From Orrella marina (GTDB taxonomy: Bacteria; Pseudomonadota; Gammaproteobacteria; Burkholderiales; Burkholderiaceae_B): a DNA stretch of 64,000 nucleotides. The position numbers were made by a program, and so were the translations under genes. The stretch is taken from contig NZ_CP028901.1 in assembly GCF_003058465.1 (NCBI RefSeq), positions 186,001 to 250,000 of the forward strand, given 5' to 3'. The notes beneath the pieces are model-generated. The model was not told the DNA's origin. It did no database searches and worked only from the letters and a program-made list of their open reading frames with translations. This document shows, in pieces, positions 16,558-26,028 of this stretch (positions are counted from its first letter, which is position 1; each line of letters begins with the position of its first letter).

Positions 16558-17382
16558 TCAGGTGCCAGTGAACATCGGTGGGCGCTTATCGCGCCGGGCG
16601 TTTAACGCCTCCGTGTAATCATTTGTTTTTCTGATCGCCTCGAGCTCACTGCCTGCCATCGCCGCACACGCCAGCAAGTCCTGATGCGTTGCCGCATGAA
16701 GCTGCCTTCGAATCGCACGCATCGCGACTGGGGAACATTCGTAGGCCAGCGATGTGACGTACTCTTTCACCATCTGATCGAACGTTTCTGCAGGTGCGAT
16801 GTGGCTGACCAAACCCATCTCCTGCGCCTCCTGGGCTTTGAACTGGCGGCCCGATAGCAGCAGTTCCCTGGCCCTCGATTGACCGACCAGATCAGAGAGC
16901 ACCTTGGCAATCCCATACTCAGCCACCAGCCCCAGACGGGAGTAGGGCAATCCCAGTTTTACATCCTGGACAGCGAGCCGGATATCGCAGTAACAGGCAA
17001 GCACCAGGCCTACGCCAATCGCAGCACCGTTGATCGCTGCGATGACCGGAACAGGTGATTCGATCAGGTAGTTGAACCTGAACTGGTCAAGCGAGGCTGG
17101 AATGGGTTGCCAGTGGCTGGGCGGTCCCTTGGACGGTGAGCCCCGTTCGGCTCCCGAACAAAACCCCCGTCCGGCCCCAGTCAGAACAATTGCACGACAG
17201 GGTGAATGAGCGAAAGCTGTTTCGAAGGCCCGGCGTAAAGCTTCATCCATTTCAGGCGTGATCGCATTCAGACGGTCTGGCCTGTTCAGGGTGATGGTGG
17301 CGACGTACCCATCGAAATTCAGCAGGACTGTTTGGCAGTTGGTTTCTGACTGCACATCAGGCCGGATTGCAGGAGTTGTCAT
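16558..17382 (-). CDS. Enoyl-CoA hydratase/isomerase family protein
   Basis: The protein has 274 residues of crotonase fold. LNRPDRLNAITPEMDEAL gives the CoA-binding start, VLTGAGRGFCSGAERG the first oxyanion-hole loop, and AAINGAAIGVGLVLACYCDI the second. RLGLVAEYGIAKVL provides a Glu at the usual catalytic region. Only 14 bases separate it from the upstream receptor gene, and AAGGA precedes its ATG, so it belongs to the same transcript. A 120-bp gap precedes the CoA-transferase. Confidence 0.85.
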   Translation of the reverse strand: MTTPAIRPDVQSETNCQTVLLNFDGYVATITLNRPDRLNAITPEMDEALRRAFETAFAHSPCRAIVLTGAGRGFCSGAERGSPSKGPPSHWQPIPASLDQFRFNYLIESPVPVIAAINGAAIGVGLVLACYCDIRLAVQDVKLGLPYSRLGLVAEYGIAKVLSDLVGQSRARELLLSGRQFKAQEAQEMGLVSHIAPAETFDQMVKEYVTSLAYECSPVAMRAIRRQLHAATHQDLLACAAMAGSELEAIRKTNDYTEALNARRDKRPPMFTGT

Positions 17383-17396
17383 GGCGAGGATCCTTG

Positions 17397-18377
17397 TCAG
17401 TTCGTGATGCCAATCTCCTCGACGATCCGGGCATAAGCGGGAACTTCAGTTTGAATGTGCTGAACTTTGTCTTCACGCCCGACATAGTTGGGGTTGACGC
17501 CCACACCGATGAGCTCCTGACGCAGTGACGGGTTCTGAAGCGCCTGTTCCAGGAGCTCGGCCAGTTTTTCCACGACCTCGTCTGGCGTGCCCGCTGGTGC
17601 AGACAGTCCGAGCCACGATGTGAATTGGTACTCCCTGGGGATCTCGATGCCCGGCAGTGCCTGTGCAATGGTTGGCGCATCGACCAGATCTGGTGAGGGC
17701 TCTGCATTGGTCACCGCAAAAACCTTGATCTGTTTGCTGTCGAGTGCACCTTTAAGAGAAGACAGTCCGCCAAACAGCAGATCAACGTGTCCGCCTATCA
17801 GATTGTTCAGGGACTGCGCAGAGCCTTTAAAAGGAATGTGCTGGATGTTGACGTCGGCGTATTTGTTCAGGACCTGTCCAGCCATGTGGGCACCCGTTCC
17901 AACGCCTGGCGAAGCATAGGTGAGCTCACCCGGTTTTTGTTTGGCCATCTCGATGACTTCCTGCAGGGAGTTGGCCGGAAAGTCGGCGCGCGCCACAATC
18001 AGGGTTGGCAAGGTGGTAAACATGCCAATATGCTCAAACGAGTCGACAGGGTCAAACGGAATCTGCTTGAGCAGTGCTCTGGCCGACGAGACGGCGGAGG
18101 AACTCACGAGAAGGGTGTAGCCATCTGGCTCTGCGGTGGCAACGGTGTTGCCAGCAATGGTCGCGCTTGCGCCGGGTTTGTTCTCGATGACGAATGATTG
18201 ACCCGACAGGTTGGAGAGTTCCTTGGCAAGAATGCGGGAAGGCGTATCAAGCGTGCCGCCAGGTGGGTATCCAATCACGATCTTGACCGGTCGATCCGGG
18301 TAGGCGAACGCCGACGACATCAGTGTGGTGAGGCAAATCGTGGCGAAGGCACCTTTTGCAAGTTTGATCAGTTTCAT
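17397..18377 (-). CDS. Bug/TctC-family periplasmic substrate-binding protein
   Basis: The protein has 326 residues with a signal peptide (GAFATICLTTLMSSAFAYPD). The start of the mature part, RPVKIVIGYPPGGTLDTPSR, is the Bug signature (PxGGxxD), followed by SGQSFVIENKPGA and YVGREDKVQHIQ near the C-terminus. These receptors capture carboxylates in the periplasm for tripartite tricarboxylate transporters. Burkholderiales carry many orphan copies, and here too no tctAB membrane genes are near. It leads the operon with hydratase and CoA-transferase. RBS GGAGA is present. Confidence 0.9.
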   Translation of the reverse strand: MKLIKLAKGAFATICLTTLMSSAFAYPDRPVKIVIGYPPGGTLDTPSRILAKELSNLSGQSFVIENKPGASATIAGNTVATAEPDGYTLLVSSSAVSSARALLKQIPFDPVDSFEHIGMFTTLPTLIVARADFPANSLQEVIEMAKQKPGELTYASPGVGTGAHMAGQVLNKYADVNIQHIPFKGSAQSLNNLIGGHVDLLFGGLSSLKGALDSKQIKVFAVTNAEPSPDLVDAPTIAQALPGIEIPREYQFTSWLGLSAPAGTPDEVVEKLAELLEQALQNPSLRQELIGVGVNPNYVGREDKVQHIQTEVPAYARIVEEIGITN

Positions 18378-18533
18378 GCTTGTCTCCGTTGTTCTTTATG
18401 AGGGTGGCTTTGTCTGTCAGCACCGGGAGAAATTGTTTCACCAGGGCGGCTGTAGTAAAAGCGACTTGTTTCACTAGAAGAAACTGGCCATGCATGGCAC
18501 GCATCCGAACACGTGTAACAGGGAGAGATGGCA

Positions 18534-19382
18534 ATGGAGAGTCAGGGGAGAAGCGCCAGGTCCACGCTACCCGTGCAGGCAGACCCTGTGTCGAGTCTGC
18601 CCGTAGAGAATCTGTCACCGAACCGCTCACTTCAGCGAGGCTTGATGATTCTGCGGTGTTTCAGGCCCGGGCTTGGTGCGTTGTGCAATATGGATCTGGT
18701 GGAAAAGACAGGACTCCCGAAAGCGACTGTCAGCAGATTAACCAAGACGTTGGTGAACAACGGTTTTTTACGCAGGGTGGCGGGTTCAAACGAGTTTCGA
18801 CTGTCTTATTCCGTGTTGAGCCTGGCGCATGCGGTGATGCTTGATTCCCAGGTTGCCCATGAGGCCTTGCCGCTGATGCAGGATCTGGGTGAGGACCGGT
18901 CAATCAATGTCGGTCTCTCTGTCCGGGATGAGCTGGAAATGGTTTATCTGCATGTTGTCTACGGAGATTCCTCACGAGACTCAAGACGCATCGAGGCCGG
19001 GCATCGCAAGCCAATTGAGATCAACGCGGTCGGAAGATCCTATCTGGCTGCTCTCGAGAAAAATGAGCGTGAAGCACTGCTGCGTCGATGCGCGGCCAGA
19101 CATCCTGAAGATCGATGGCAGCGGATATCTTGCGAGCTCGATCTGGCATTTCAGACATTCGAGCGGGAAGGTTATTGTTCAGTCGTCTGGAATCAGGCAA
19201 CGGAATCCATTGCCGTGCCGCTGATACTGACCGAAGGTGTGTTTGTGACCAACGTCAGTTTTAATATCAACGACTACTCGCATGATGAAGCGGTCAGACT
19301 GTTCGTTCCCGCACTCAGGCAGCTCGGTCGTGTTTTACAGGAGCGACTGCAAGACCGCGCCTTGGCCGCGTGTGCGCCATAA
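18534..19382 (+). CDS. IclR-family transcriptional regulator
   Basis: The protein has 282 residues. The winged-helix domain is at about 25-85 (SLQRGLMILRCFRPG, KTGLPKATVSRLTKTLVNNG), and an IclR effector domain follows (GLSVRDELEMVYLHVVYGD, GHRKPIEINAVGRSYLAAL). The ATG at 18534 is preferred to that at 18528 because GGGAGAG then sits at proper distance. It is divergent from the Bug/hydratase/CoA-transferase operon across about 155 bp, so it most likely controls that operon in response to its substrate. Confidence 0.85.
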   Translation: MESQGRSARSTLPVQADPVSSLPVENLSPNRSLQRGLMILRCFRPGLGALCNMDLVEKTGLPKATVSRLTKTLVNNGFLRRVAGSNEFRLSYSVLSLAHAVMLDSQVAHEALPLMQDLGEDRSINVGLSVRDELEMVYLHVVYGDSSRDSRRIEAGHRKPIEINAVGRSYLAALEKNEREALLRRCAARHPEDRWQRISCELDLAFQTFEREGYCSVVWNQATESIAVPLILTEGVFVTNVSFNINDYSHDEAVRLFVPALRQLGRVLQERLQDRALAACAP

Positions 19383-19501
19383 CGCTGTCTGGCGGTCAAG
19401 CATGAGCGTATAAATGTGGCTTGAACCAGGTGGAATGGTGTTCATTGCGTGGCGCACCCATAAGTCAGAGACCTCTGGCCTGAACCCAGCGAACGCGAGA
19501 A

Positions 19502-19528
19502 CCCCCTCGCTTTAGCCATGGGGAGGTT
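19502..19528. repeat. Recurring CTTTAGCCATGGGGAGGTT motif, copy 1
   Basis: The 19-bp sequence CTTTAGCCATGGGGAGGTT, preceded by a run of C that can pair with the GGGG, occurs here in the convergent spacer between the IclR and MocR genes and again at 37458-37476. It resembles the right-end hairpin of IS200/IS605-type elements carrying tnpB, but no tnpB gene is present. Confidence 0.4.
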
Positions 19529-20898
19529 TAGACAATGCTGGCAACGTTCAACCGGGATGTGCAGGCACCTGCAAGCAGAGCGTCCAGGCGGCCAAGCGCT
19601 TCTCTTAATTCGCTGTCATCCAGCCCGCCCAGACAGATCCGGATACCCGAGTCACTCAGGTTGGGGTCTGCCATGAAGGCGTCTGGCGGGGCCAGTGTGA
19701 TACCGGATTGAGACGCTGCCAGAACGATGTCTCGGGCACGGCTGGTCTGCATGGGAATCCAGGCGTGTAGCGCATCCCGGTGCAAAGGCGAGAGACACGG
19801 GCCGAGCACTGATCGCAGGATCTTGTTGCGTCTGGTGGCCTCGGCCCGAATCGATTGTGCAATGGATTGCACCACACCTTCGCTAAGCCAGTGGGCCATC
19901 AACAATCCGGAAAGCGGTGTGGCCATGGTCTGGGTGGCCAGCAGCCAGTGGTTGACCTCGTCGACCATGCGCGCGGGTGCGGCGATGTATCCGACCCGTA
20001 AACCAGGCGCCAGACACTTTGACAGACTGCCCACATACAGAACGTGTTCAGGTGCAAACCTGGCTAGGGGTGGCAACTGGGTGGGCGTAAATAGCGAGTA
20101 GACATCGTCTTCGATGATCGTCAGATCAAATTGCTTTGCGATGTCTGCAATGCTTCGTCTTCTTTCAAGCCCCATCACGGCGCCGGTGGGATTCTGAACC
20201 GAAGGCACCAGGTAGAGCAGCGTGGGCGGATTGTCACTAGTCATTGCCGCTTCGAGCGCTTCGGGGACGATGCCCTGTTCGTCTATTGCGAGTGGAACCA
20301 GTGGCCGCTTTAACTGACGGGCGGCACGCAAGGCACCGGGGTAGGTTAGCTGTTCAATGGCCAGTGGGCCAGATGTGGCGGCTGCCATGGCCAGGAACAG
20401 TCCTTGCTGGGCACCGTTGGTCATGATGATCTGTGAAGGCTCGACAGACAAGTCATGGTTGTGCGAGAGCATGCGAGCCAGCATCAGGCGGTGTTCTGGT
20501 AGACCGGCTGCTGGCATGTAGCGGGTAAAGAAGTCGGCATCGACTGTGGCACCGAGTTTGTTAATCGCTTCTGTCAGCATCCGGCCTGTCACGACCGGTG
20601 GCGGTGCATTGACACTCAGATCAAGTCTGCGTTCTGTGTGCCGGATATGAGGCAACACGAACATGCCTCGACCCTTTTCTGATTTCACCAGACCCTGACG
20701 CTGCAAGGTGGCATAGGCTCGGGTGACCGTGCCGATGCTCACGCCTAGCTGATCCGCCACCTGACGGTGAGTGGGTAACCGGGCGCCCGAAGGTATGTCC
20801 CCGCAGAGAATGTCCTGTGTGACGGCAACGACCAGCCGTTCGTGAATCAAGCCTTCCGAATCGGCCAGGCGAGGTGTCCAGGGTGACAAAAGCTTCAT
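19528..20898 (-). CDS. MocR-type regulator (GntR domain fused to PLP aminotransferase fold)
   Basis: The protein has 456 residues. A GntR winged helix is at about 15-80 (GARLPTHRQVADQLGVSIG, TVTRAYATLQRQGLVKSEKG). A fold-type I aminotransferase domain follows, with LLYLVPSVQNPTGAVM, IIEDDVYS and the PLP-binding lysine in VGSLSKCLAPGLRVGYIA. MocR proteins use PLP chemistry as an effector switch. A DUF1127 gene lies 300 bp upstream on the same strand, a neighbourhood often seen for this regulator type. No clear ribosome-binding site precedes the ATG. Confidence 0.85.
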   Translation of the reverse strand: MKLLSPWTPRLADSEGLIHERLVVAVTQDILCGDIPSGARLPTHRQVADQLGVSIGTVTRAYATLQRQGLVKSEKGRGMFVLPHIRHTERRLDLSVNAPPPVVTGRMLTEAINKLGATVDADFFTRYMPAAGLPEHRLMLARMLSHNHDLSVEPSQIIMTNGAQQGLFLAMAAATSGPLAIEQLTYPGALRAARQLKRPLVPLAIDEQGIVPEALEAAMTSDNPPTLLYLVPSVQNPTGAVMGLERRRSIADIAKQFDLTIIEDDVYSLFTPTQLPPLARFAPEHVLYVGSLSKCLAPGLRVGYIAAPARMVDEVNHWLLATQTMATPLSGLLMAHWLSEGVVQSIAQSIRAEATRRNKILRSVLGPCLSPLHRDALHAWIPMQTSRARDIVLAASQSGITLAPPDAFMADPNLSDSGIRICLGGLDDSELREALGRLDALLAGACTSRLNVASIV

Positions 20899-21207
20899 GA
20901 CAAAAAAAGACTCGCAATCATAGTTGTCACATTGTCATGCCCAAAGTGTCTCATTGCAACGAGTGGATACCCCAGTGTTCTGGTTCTGTCTCTCGCGAGG
21001 AGCTCAAGACACTCGCTGTTTTCTATGCCTGTGTGTCCGTGTGATCCAGGCATACTCACATGCTGTTGGGTGTCCAGTGAAGGTTCGCAATCTTGCTCAT
21101 GAGGCTGGGCCCTGGGTCGGATGACCCGGCGGCCCTGTGCCTCGATGTTTCTGCGCGCACGCCTGTGAGGGTGATCGCTATGCAACTGCAGAGTCAGCCA
21201 TGCTGCT
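20899..21207. other. MocR upstream region, no gene
   Basis: 309 bases between MocR and the DUF1127 gene. Several CATTG/CAATG and ACAATC half-sites occur near 20915-20935, but I cannot define an operator with confidence. Confidence 0.25.
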
Positions 21208-21513
21208 TCAAGGCTTGAAGAAAGGGATGCTTTCCAGGCGATGAATCTCTTTCTCGACCTCGTATGCGCTCAGTCCGATATCGCTCAGGATGTGGTCTGG
21301 TGCTGTTTCGATCAGGTAGCGAAGCTGTGCGATCGCCTTCTGGCGTTTGCGCCAGGCAGCGAAGAGATTGAGTGGAAACGGGCGCTGGCGATCGTTCTGT
21401 CCCGCGGACACACCGTAGCCGCCACGCAAAGTGTCTTGCAGGAGACTGGCATAGTCCTGTGCAGGCGCCGTCATGACCGGATCTTGGCCCCCTATGGGCA
21501 GGGTGGTACTCAT
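21208..21513 (-). CDS. DUF1127 (YjiS-like) small protein
   Basis: The protein has 101 residues from the ATG at 21513, preceded by GAGGA. The C-terminal half holds the DUF1127 pattern: FAAWRKRQKAIAQLRYLIE, then HILSDIGLSAYEVEKEIHRL. DUF1127 proteins are short Arg-rich proteins, some of which bind RNA or affect phosphate and carbon metabolism. The N-terminal 45 residues are low-complexity. It may be regulated together with or by the MocR gene next to it. Confidence 0.8.
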   Translation of the reverse strand: MSTTLPIGGQDPVMTAPAQDYASLLQDTLRGGYGVSAGQNDRQRPFPLNLFAAWRKRQKAIAQLRYLIETAPDHILSDIGLSAYEVEKEIHRLESIPFFKP

Positions 21514-21544
21514 TTTGTCCTCTGTTTGAAAAGGGAATTGTGTG

Positions 21545-21590
21545 AGCAATTGACTAGCAATTGATCAGCAATTGACCAGCAATTGCTGGA
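21545..21590. repeat. Four AGCAATTGA tandem units upstream of DUF1127
   Basis: AGCAATTGA recurs four times at 11-12-bp spacing directly upstream of the DUF1127 gene. Each unit contains the palindrome CAATTG, so helical phasing of a dimer-binding site is possible. Farther on, at about 21700, GCAGT repeats occur five times. The remainder of 21600-21957 shows no gene. Confidence 0.55.
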
Positions 21591-21957
21591 GCAGGAGTAA
21601 TTATCGTATTGATAGTGTATTGGTACAATCAATATTAAGTACCGATACAAGATTTGTTGTTTTATGTGAAAACCAGATCCTCAAGCCGCATTGCAGTGCA
21701 GTGCAGTGCAGTGCAGGTCACTCTCGGTTTGTCGGTGCCGTCTGTGCCGTCGGTGCCGTCAGGGATGTCGGTGTGATGGTGCCTCGCCATGGTTGTCCTG
21801 GCGCCTGCCAGGACACTGGCCCTTTCCCGAGTTGGTGGTGTATCGTGAACGTTAGCGGGGCGTTTGTTACTTACAACTACACGCTTACAACTACGCGCTT
21901 ACACCTGTCTGCTTACTGCCTGTTGATTGCTCCATGTTGATCGAGATTCCCGGGTTA

Positions 21958-22322
21958 AACAAACATAGGAAATCCCCCGACTCCGCCGGGGTGGCAGCAG
22001 AAGTTTGACGTTTGCGGGAGTCCATCAATGAAACCAACCCGGTGAGCCGCCAGGCACACTCGAGAAAAGGAGTTTCATGATGGACGAGTATGAAAGCCTG
22101 AGTCATAGCCACTGGGAGTGCAAATACCATGTGGTGTTTATTCCCAAGTGTCGAAGAAAGACGCTGTATGTCAGGTTGAGAAAAAAGCACCCGGGTGAGG
22201 TGTTCAGGTAGCTGGCTCTTTGCAGGGAGAACGCGATTCTGGGGGGACACCTGATGTCGGACCATGTACACATGCTGATCGCGATCCCGCCGACGTACGC
22301 TGTCTCTCAGGTAGTTGGTTGA
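21958..22322 (+). mobile_element. Decayed IS200/IS605-type element (5' part)
   Basis: This stretch parallels the intact element at 41393-42052 from AACAAACAT and the subterminal hairpin (AATCCCCCGACTCCGCCGGG) through the start of tnpA at 22080. The tnpA frame has one extra Lys codon, a TAG in place of CAG after EVFR, and is cut off after the His-x-His motif (DHVHM) and VSQVVG. The catalytic Tyr and right end are missing. Confidence 0.8.
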
Positions 22323-22552
22323 GTTGGTCCATGATCTGTCGACTGGCAAGAGTTGCGCGCCAGGGTGCTCCAGGTTGATGCACAGCCCTATTCGGTCGTT
22401 CTGTCACGTACCAGGTTTAAAAAGTGTGTCGCACTGAACAAACCAGGGTGCACGGATGGGTGATGACGTGCTGTTAGCAAAACTGCTATTTTTACGGCTG
22501 GTCTTGTCATCACCTTCGTACGATTGCTGTTCTAAAGAGTGAGCGATACTTT

Positions 22553-23815
22553 ATGCGCACATCATCAATGATGTTCTGGCTGGCCTGTGGCATGGCAAGT
22601 GCCAGTAGCATGGCCAGCGCCCAGACGCTGTCAGAGGCTGTTGCAATTGCACTGTCCCAGTATCCCTCGATTCTGGCGGCACAGTCTCGAGTGCAGGCAG
22701 CAGATTACGACATTGTCACGGCCAGGAGCGGGCACTTTCCGCAAGTCAGCTGGCAAGGCACTAACAGTGTTTACAGCAACGTTCCGACCACACCGTTTGG
22801 TCCGAATGACACCTGGATCCAGTCTCCTGCGGTCAATATCAATATCTGGTCTGGATGGCGTATTCAGTCTGGTGTCGAACGCGCGCAGGCAACATTCGAC
22901 ACTCGCAGACACGAACAACGTATCAATCGGGATGAAGTAGCATTTCTTGTCATCGAGACATACCTGAACTGGGCGCGCACCGGAGAACTGGTGCAGATTG
23001 CGAAGAGCAATGTAGCTGCGCATGAAAGGCTCAGACGCGACATCGGACGTATTGCTGCGGCGGACGAAGGTCGTCGGATCGATGTCGAGCAGGCGCAGGT
23101 CAGACTGGAGAACGCCCGACTGGCTCTGCAAGATAGCCAGGCCCGCAATGAGATCTTTGCGTTGCGGCTGACCCGGATGTTGATGGGAAGTCTGCCCGCC
23201 AAACCGACAGGTTATGAAACGATCAAAGGCACTTTTCCCGGGTCGAGTGAGCAGGCCCTGAGCGCAATCACGGATAGCCACCCTGTGATTGCCCAGCAGA
23301 CTTCCGAAATCAAGGCGGCCAAGGCCACTGTCCGGGAGGCCAGGGCTGGTTTTTCTCCGACAGTTAACTTCAGTTACCAGAAGCAGACAACGCAGGGACT
23401 GGGCCAGGGCGACTATGTTGCGCAACTCAACCTCAGTGTGCCCCTGTTTGATGGCGGGGCTGCCTACGGCTCCACCCGAAGTGCGCAGTCACGGTTAGAG
23501 GCAGCGCAGCAGGGGATGACGGAGGCGAGAATTGTTTTGCGAGAGAACGCACTGAGTACCTGGGCAGAGTTCGTTTCTGCCCGGCAACGTGCCCAGGTCG
23601 GTACCCGTCAGGTGGCGACCGCCAGGAAACTTGTTGTGGGCTACGATCAACAGTTTCGGGTGGGTCGCAGATCATTGCTGGATCTTCTAACCATCCAGGA
23701 CAACCTTTTTCAGTATGAGTCCCAGGCCAATAACGCCCGGTTCGAGGAGCTCATTGCCCGGGCCAGATTGCTGGCCGTCCTCAACAGGCTCGCTACAGCC
23801 TATCAGACTCCGTGA
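22553..23815 (+). CDS. TolC-family outer membrane protein of a type I secretion system
   Basis: The protein has 420 residues. A signal peptide ends at SSMASAQ, and QTLSEAVAIALSQYPSILAA starts the first TolC repeat. The protein is rich in helical Gln/Ala stretches (VRLENARLALQDSQARNE) and ends with SLLDLLTIQDNLFQYESQ, as in LapE/AggA-like factors. It forms the outer-membrane duct. The stop overlaps the next start (GTGA), so the three secretion genes form one translational unit. Confidence 0.85.
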   Translation: MRTSSMMFWLACGMASASSMASAQTLSEAVAIALSQYPSILAAQSRVQAADYDIVTARSGHFPQVSWQGTNSVYSNVPTTPFGPNDTWIQSPAVNINIWSGWRIQSGVERAQATFDTRRHEQRINRDEVAFLVIETYLNWARTGELVQIAKSNVAAHERLRRDIGRIAAADEGRRIDVEQAQVRLENARLALQDSQARNEIFALRLTRMLMGSLPAKPTGYETIKGTFPGSSEQALSAITDSHPVIAQQTSEIKAAKATVREARAGFSPTVNFSYQKQTTQGLGQGDYVAQLNLSVPLFDGGAAYGSTRSAQSRLEAAQQGMTEARIVLRENALSTWAEFVSARQRAQVGTRQVATARKLVVGYDQQFRVGRRSLLDLLTIQDNLFQYESQANNARFEELIARARLLAVLNRLATAYQTP

Positions 23816-26028
23816 ATATTGCGAATGATTCTTTTCCTGAGCAGCCGCATCAGGATCCCGTACAAAGCGACCCGTTACTGGCCTGTCTTGCGATGGTGAC
23901 CAGCCTTTTGCAGCACCCCGTTCCGGTGGCAGCGTTGCGCTCGGGTTTTGCACTCGACTCTCGAGGCCACATTCCAGCGGCTTCTATGCCAGAGGTTGCC
24001 GCACGCAACGGTTTTCAGGCGATATGGAACCGGCGAAAGGCCACGGCATTCCCCAATTATGCGCTTCCTGTCATTGCGCCATTGATCGATGGCAGAGCGG
24101 TGGTTCTGCAGTCTGTCAATGACGGTCAGGCGACTTTGCTGTTCGCCGACTCAGGGATGAAGTCGTACCAGATGGCCGTCCAGGAACTGGATGCTTTGCT
24201 CACGGGCGACACGCTGATTGTGAAGCGACCAGCTAAAGCAGGCAAGCAGCAGCTTGTGGCGGACAAGAAAAAGGCGTTTGACTGGTTCTGGGGAACGATG
24301 TGGCGCTTTCGTCGTTTTTATTACGACGCAATGGTTGCGAGCGTCCTGACAAATGTACTGACGCTGGCGACTGTGTTCTTCACAATGAACGTGTTTAACA
24401 GGGTGATTCCCTCACAGGCGTATGTGTCGCTGTGGACGCTTACGATCGGCGTGGTGGTGGCATTGCTGCTTGAATTTGCGATGCGGCATCTCAAAGGTCG
24501 ACTGGTTGACGAAGGAGGCAAGCGCGCCGATCTGGCGGTCAACGCAACGCTGCTTCGAGAAATCATGGCGGTACGACTCGATGCCAGACCGCAGTCAGTG
24601 GGCATATTTTCGAGTTCGATGCGCGATTTTGACGTGTTGCGCGAGTTCATCTCCTCTACCCTCTTTGTCACCATCGCCGATCTGCCGTTCATTTTCATGT
24701 TCCTGGCACTTGTCTGGGTGATTGGTGGTCCGCTTGTCATCATCCCGGCGGTGGTTCTACCTGTCATCGTGATTCTCTCGCTGGTGGTGCAACCCAGACT
24801 CGTGCATGCCATGCGAGAAAATATGCGGCATGCGGGAGAAAAGCAGAGTGTGCTGGTGGAAGCGGTCACCAACATGGAGATGCTCAAGGCGCACAACGCG
24901 CAAGGTTATCTGCAAAGACGCTGGGAGAAATCCAACGCGGCATCCTCGCAGTCCTACATCAAGATCAGAAGGATCAATCTGTGGGTGACGGGTTTGACCA
25001 CTTCCCTGCAGCAACTTTCATCGATTGCCGTGATCGTCATGGGGGTGTACCTGATCCATGACAACGCGCTCTCACTAGGTGCCCTGATTGCCTGCAACAT
25101 TCTGGTTAACCGTACCCTCATGCCTCTTGGTCAGATTGTTCAGCTCGCCACACGCTATCAGCAGGCGCGAGCAGCGCTTGACACCCTTGACGGGCTGATA
25201 CGACGACCCACTGATCACGATAACGACCAGCGCTATGTCATTCCGGAGAAGTTTGAAGGAAAATTGTCAGCCGGGAATCTCGGATTCAAGTACCCGGGTG
25301 CGCCGGCCAGTGCGGTCGAGGGAGTTCAACTTGAGCTGCAACCAGGCGATCGCCTGGCTTTGCTTGGACATGTGGGGTGCGGAAAGAGCACTTTGCTAAG
25401 ACTTCTGAGTGGTCTGTATCAACCAACCACGGGCAGTGTCAAAGTCGACGATCTGGACATGTTGCAGATCGATCCCGCGCATCTGCGATCTCACTTTGGC
25501 TACGTTGGTCAGGATGCCCAGTTGTTCATGGGGACGTTGCGCGACAATCTGGTGCTGACAGACACGTGGATCACTGATGAACGCATCAGGGATGTGCTCT
25601 CCAGGCTTGGTCTGCAGAAACTGGTTGCGTCACATCCCAGAGGGCTGGATATGCCGCTGACAGAGTCCGGGGGCGGTTTGTCGGGTGGGCAGCGCCAGTT
25701 GCTGACAATTGCCCGGATGATGTTGCGTGACCCTGTGTATGTCTTCATGGACGAGCCGACTGCCAACCTCGATCAGGACACCGAGACTGCAGTCATTACT
25801 TTGCTCGGGCAATGGCTTGCGGGAAGGACGCTGGTGGTGGCCACCCACCGTCCGCAGTTGCTGTCTCTGGTCAGCCAGCTGGCGATCATGCGAGGCGGTC
25901 AGGTGGTCAAACAAGGCGCGCGCGACGACATTCTGCGTGAGCTGGCCCAGAACGCAAAGAGACGTCGTGCCCAGCCCGGCACTGCTCAAACCCCTCCAAC
26001 AGACCAGAATCCGGTGAATCCAGCGTGA
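23812..26028 (+). CDS. Type I secretion ABC transporter, LapB-like, with inactive C39-like domain
   Basis: The protein has 738 residues with a GTG start. Residues about 1-135 form a peptidase C39-like domain. The segment matching the Cys-protease motif reads DPLLACLAMV, so the catalytic Cys-Gly is replaced and the domain should only bind substrate. Six membrane helices (about 175-460) follow, then an ATPase with Walker A LGHVGCGKSTLL, Q-loop VGQDAQLF, signature LSGGQRQLL and Walker B VFMDEPTANLD. Such transporters export RTX adhesins and toxins lacking a Gly-Gly leader. No such substrate gene lies in the window. Confidence 0.9.
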   Translation: MNIANDSFPEQPHQDPVQSDPLLACLAMVTSLLQHPVPVAALRSGFALDSRGHIPAASMPEVAARNGFQAIWNRRKATAFPNYALPVIAPLIDGRAVVLQSVNDGQATLLFADSGMKSYQMAVQELDALLTGDTLIVKRPAKAGKQQLVADKKKAFDWFWGTMWRFRRFYYDAMVASVLTNVLTLATVFFTMNVFNRVIPSQAYVSLWTLTIGVVVALLLEFAMRHLKGRLVDEGGKRADLAVNATLLREIMAVRLDARPQSVGIFSSSMRDFDVLREFISSTLFVTIADLPFIFMFLALVWVIGGPLVIIPAVVLPVIVILSLVVQPRLVHAMRENMRHAGEKQSVLVEAVTNMEMLKAHNAQGYLQRRWEKSNAASSQSYIKIRRINLWVTGLTTSLQQLSSIAVIVMGVYLIHDNALSLGALIACNILVNRTLMPLGQIVQLATRYQQARAALDTLDGLIRRPTDHDNDQRYVIPEKFEGKLSAGNLGFKYPGAPASAVEGVQLELQPGDRLALLGHVGCGKSTLLRLLSGLYQPTTGSVKVDDLDMLQIDPAHLRSHFGYVGQDAQLFMGTLRDNLVLTDTWITDERIRDVLSRLGLQKLVASHPRGLDMPLTESGGGLSGGQRQLLTIARMMLRDPVYVFMDEPTANLDQDTETAVITLLGQWLAGRTLVVATHRPQLLSLVSQLAIMRGGQVVKQGARDDILRELAQNAKRRRAQPGTAQTPPTDQNPVNPA

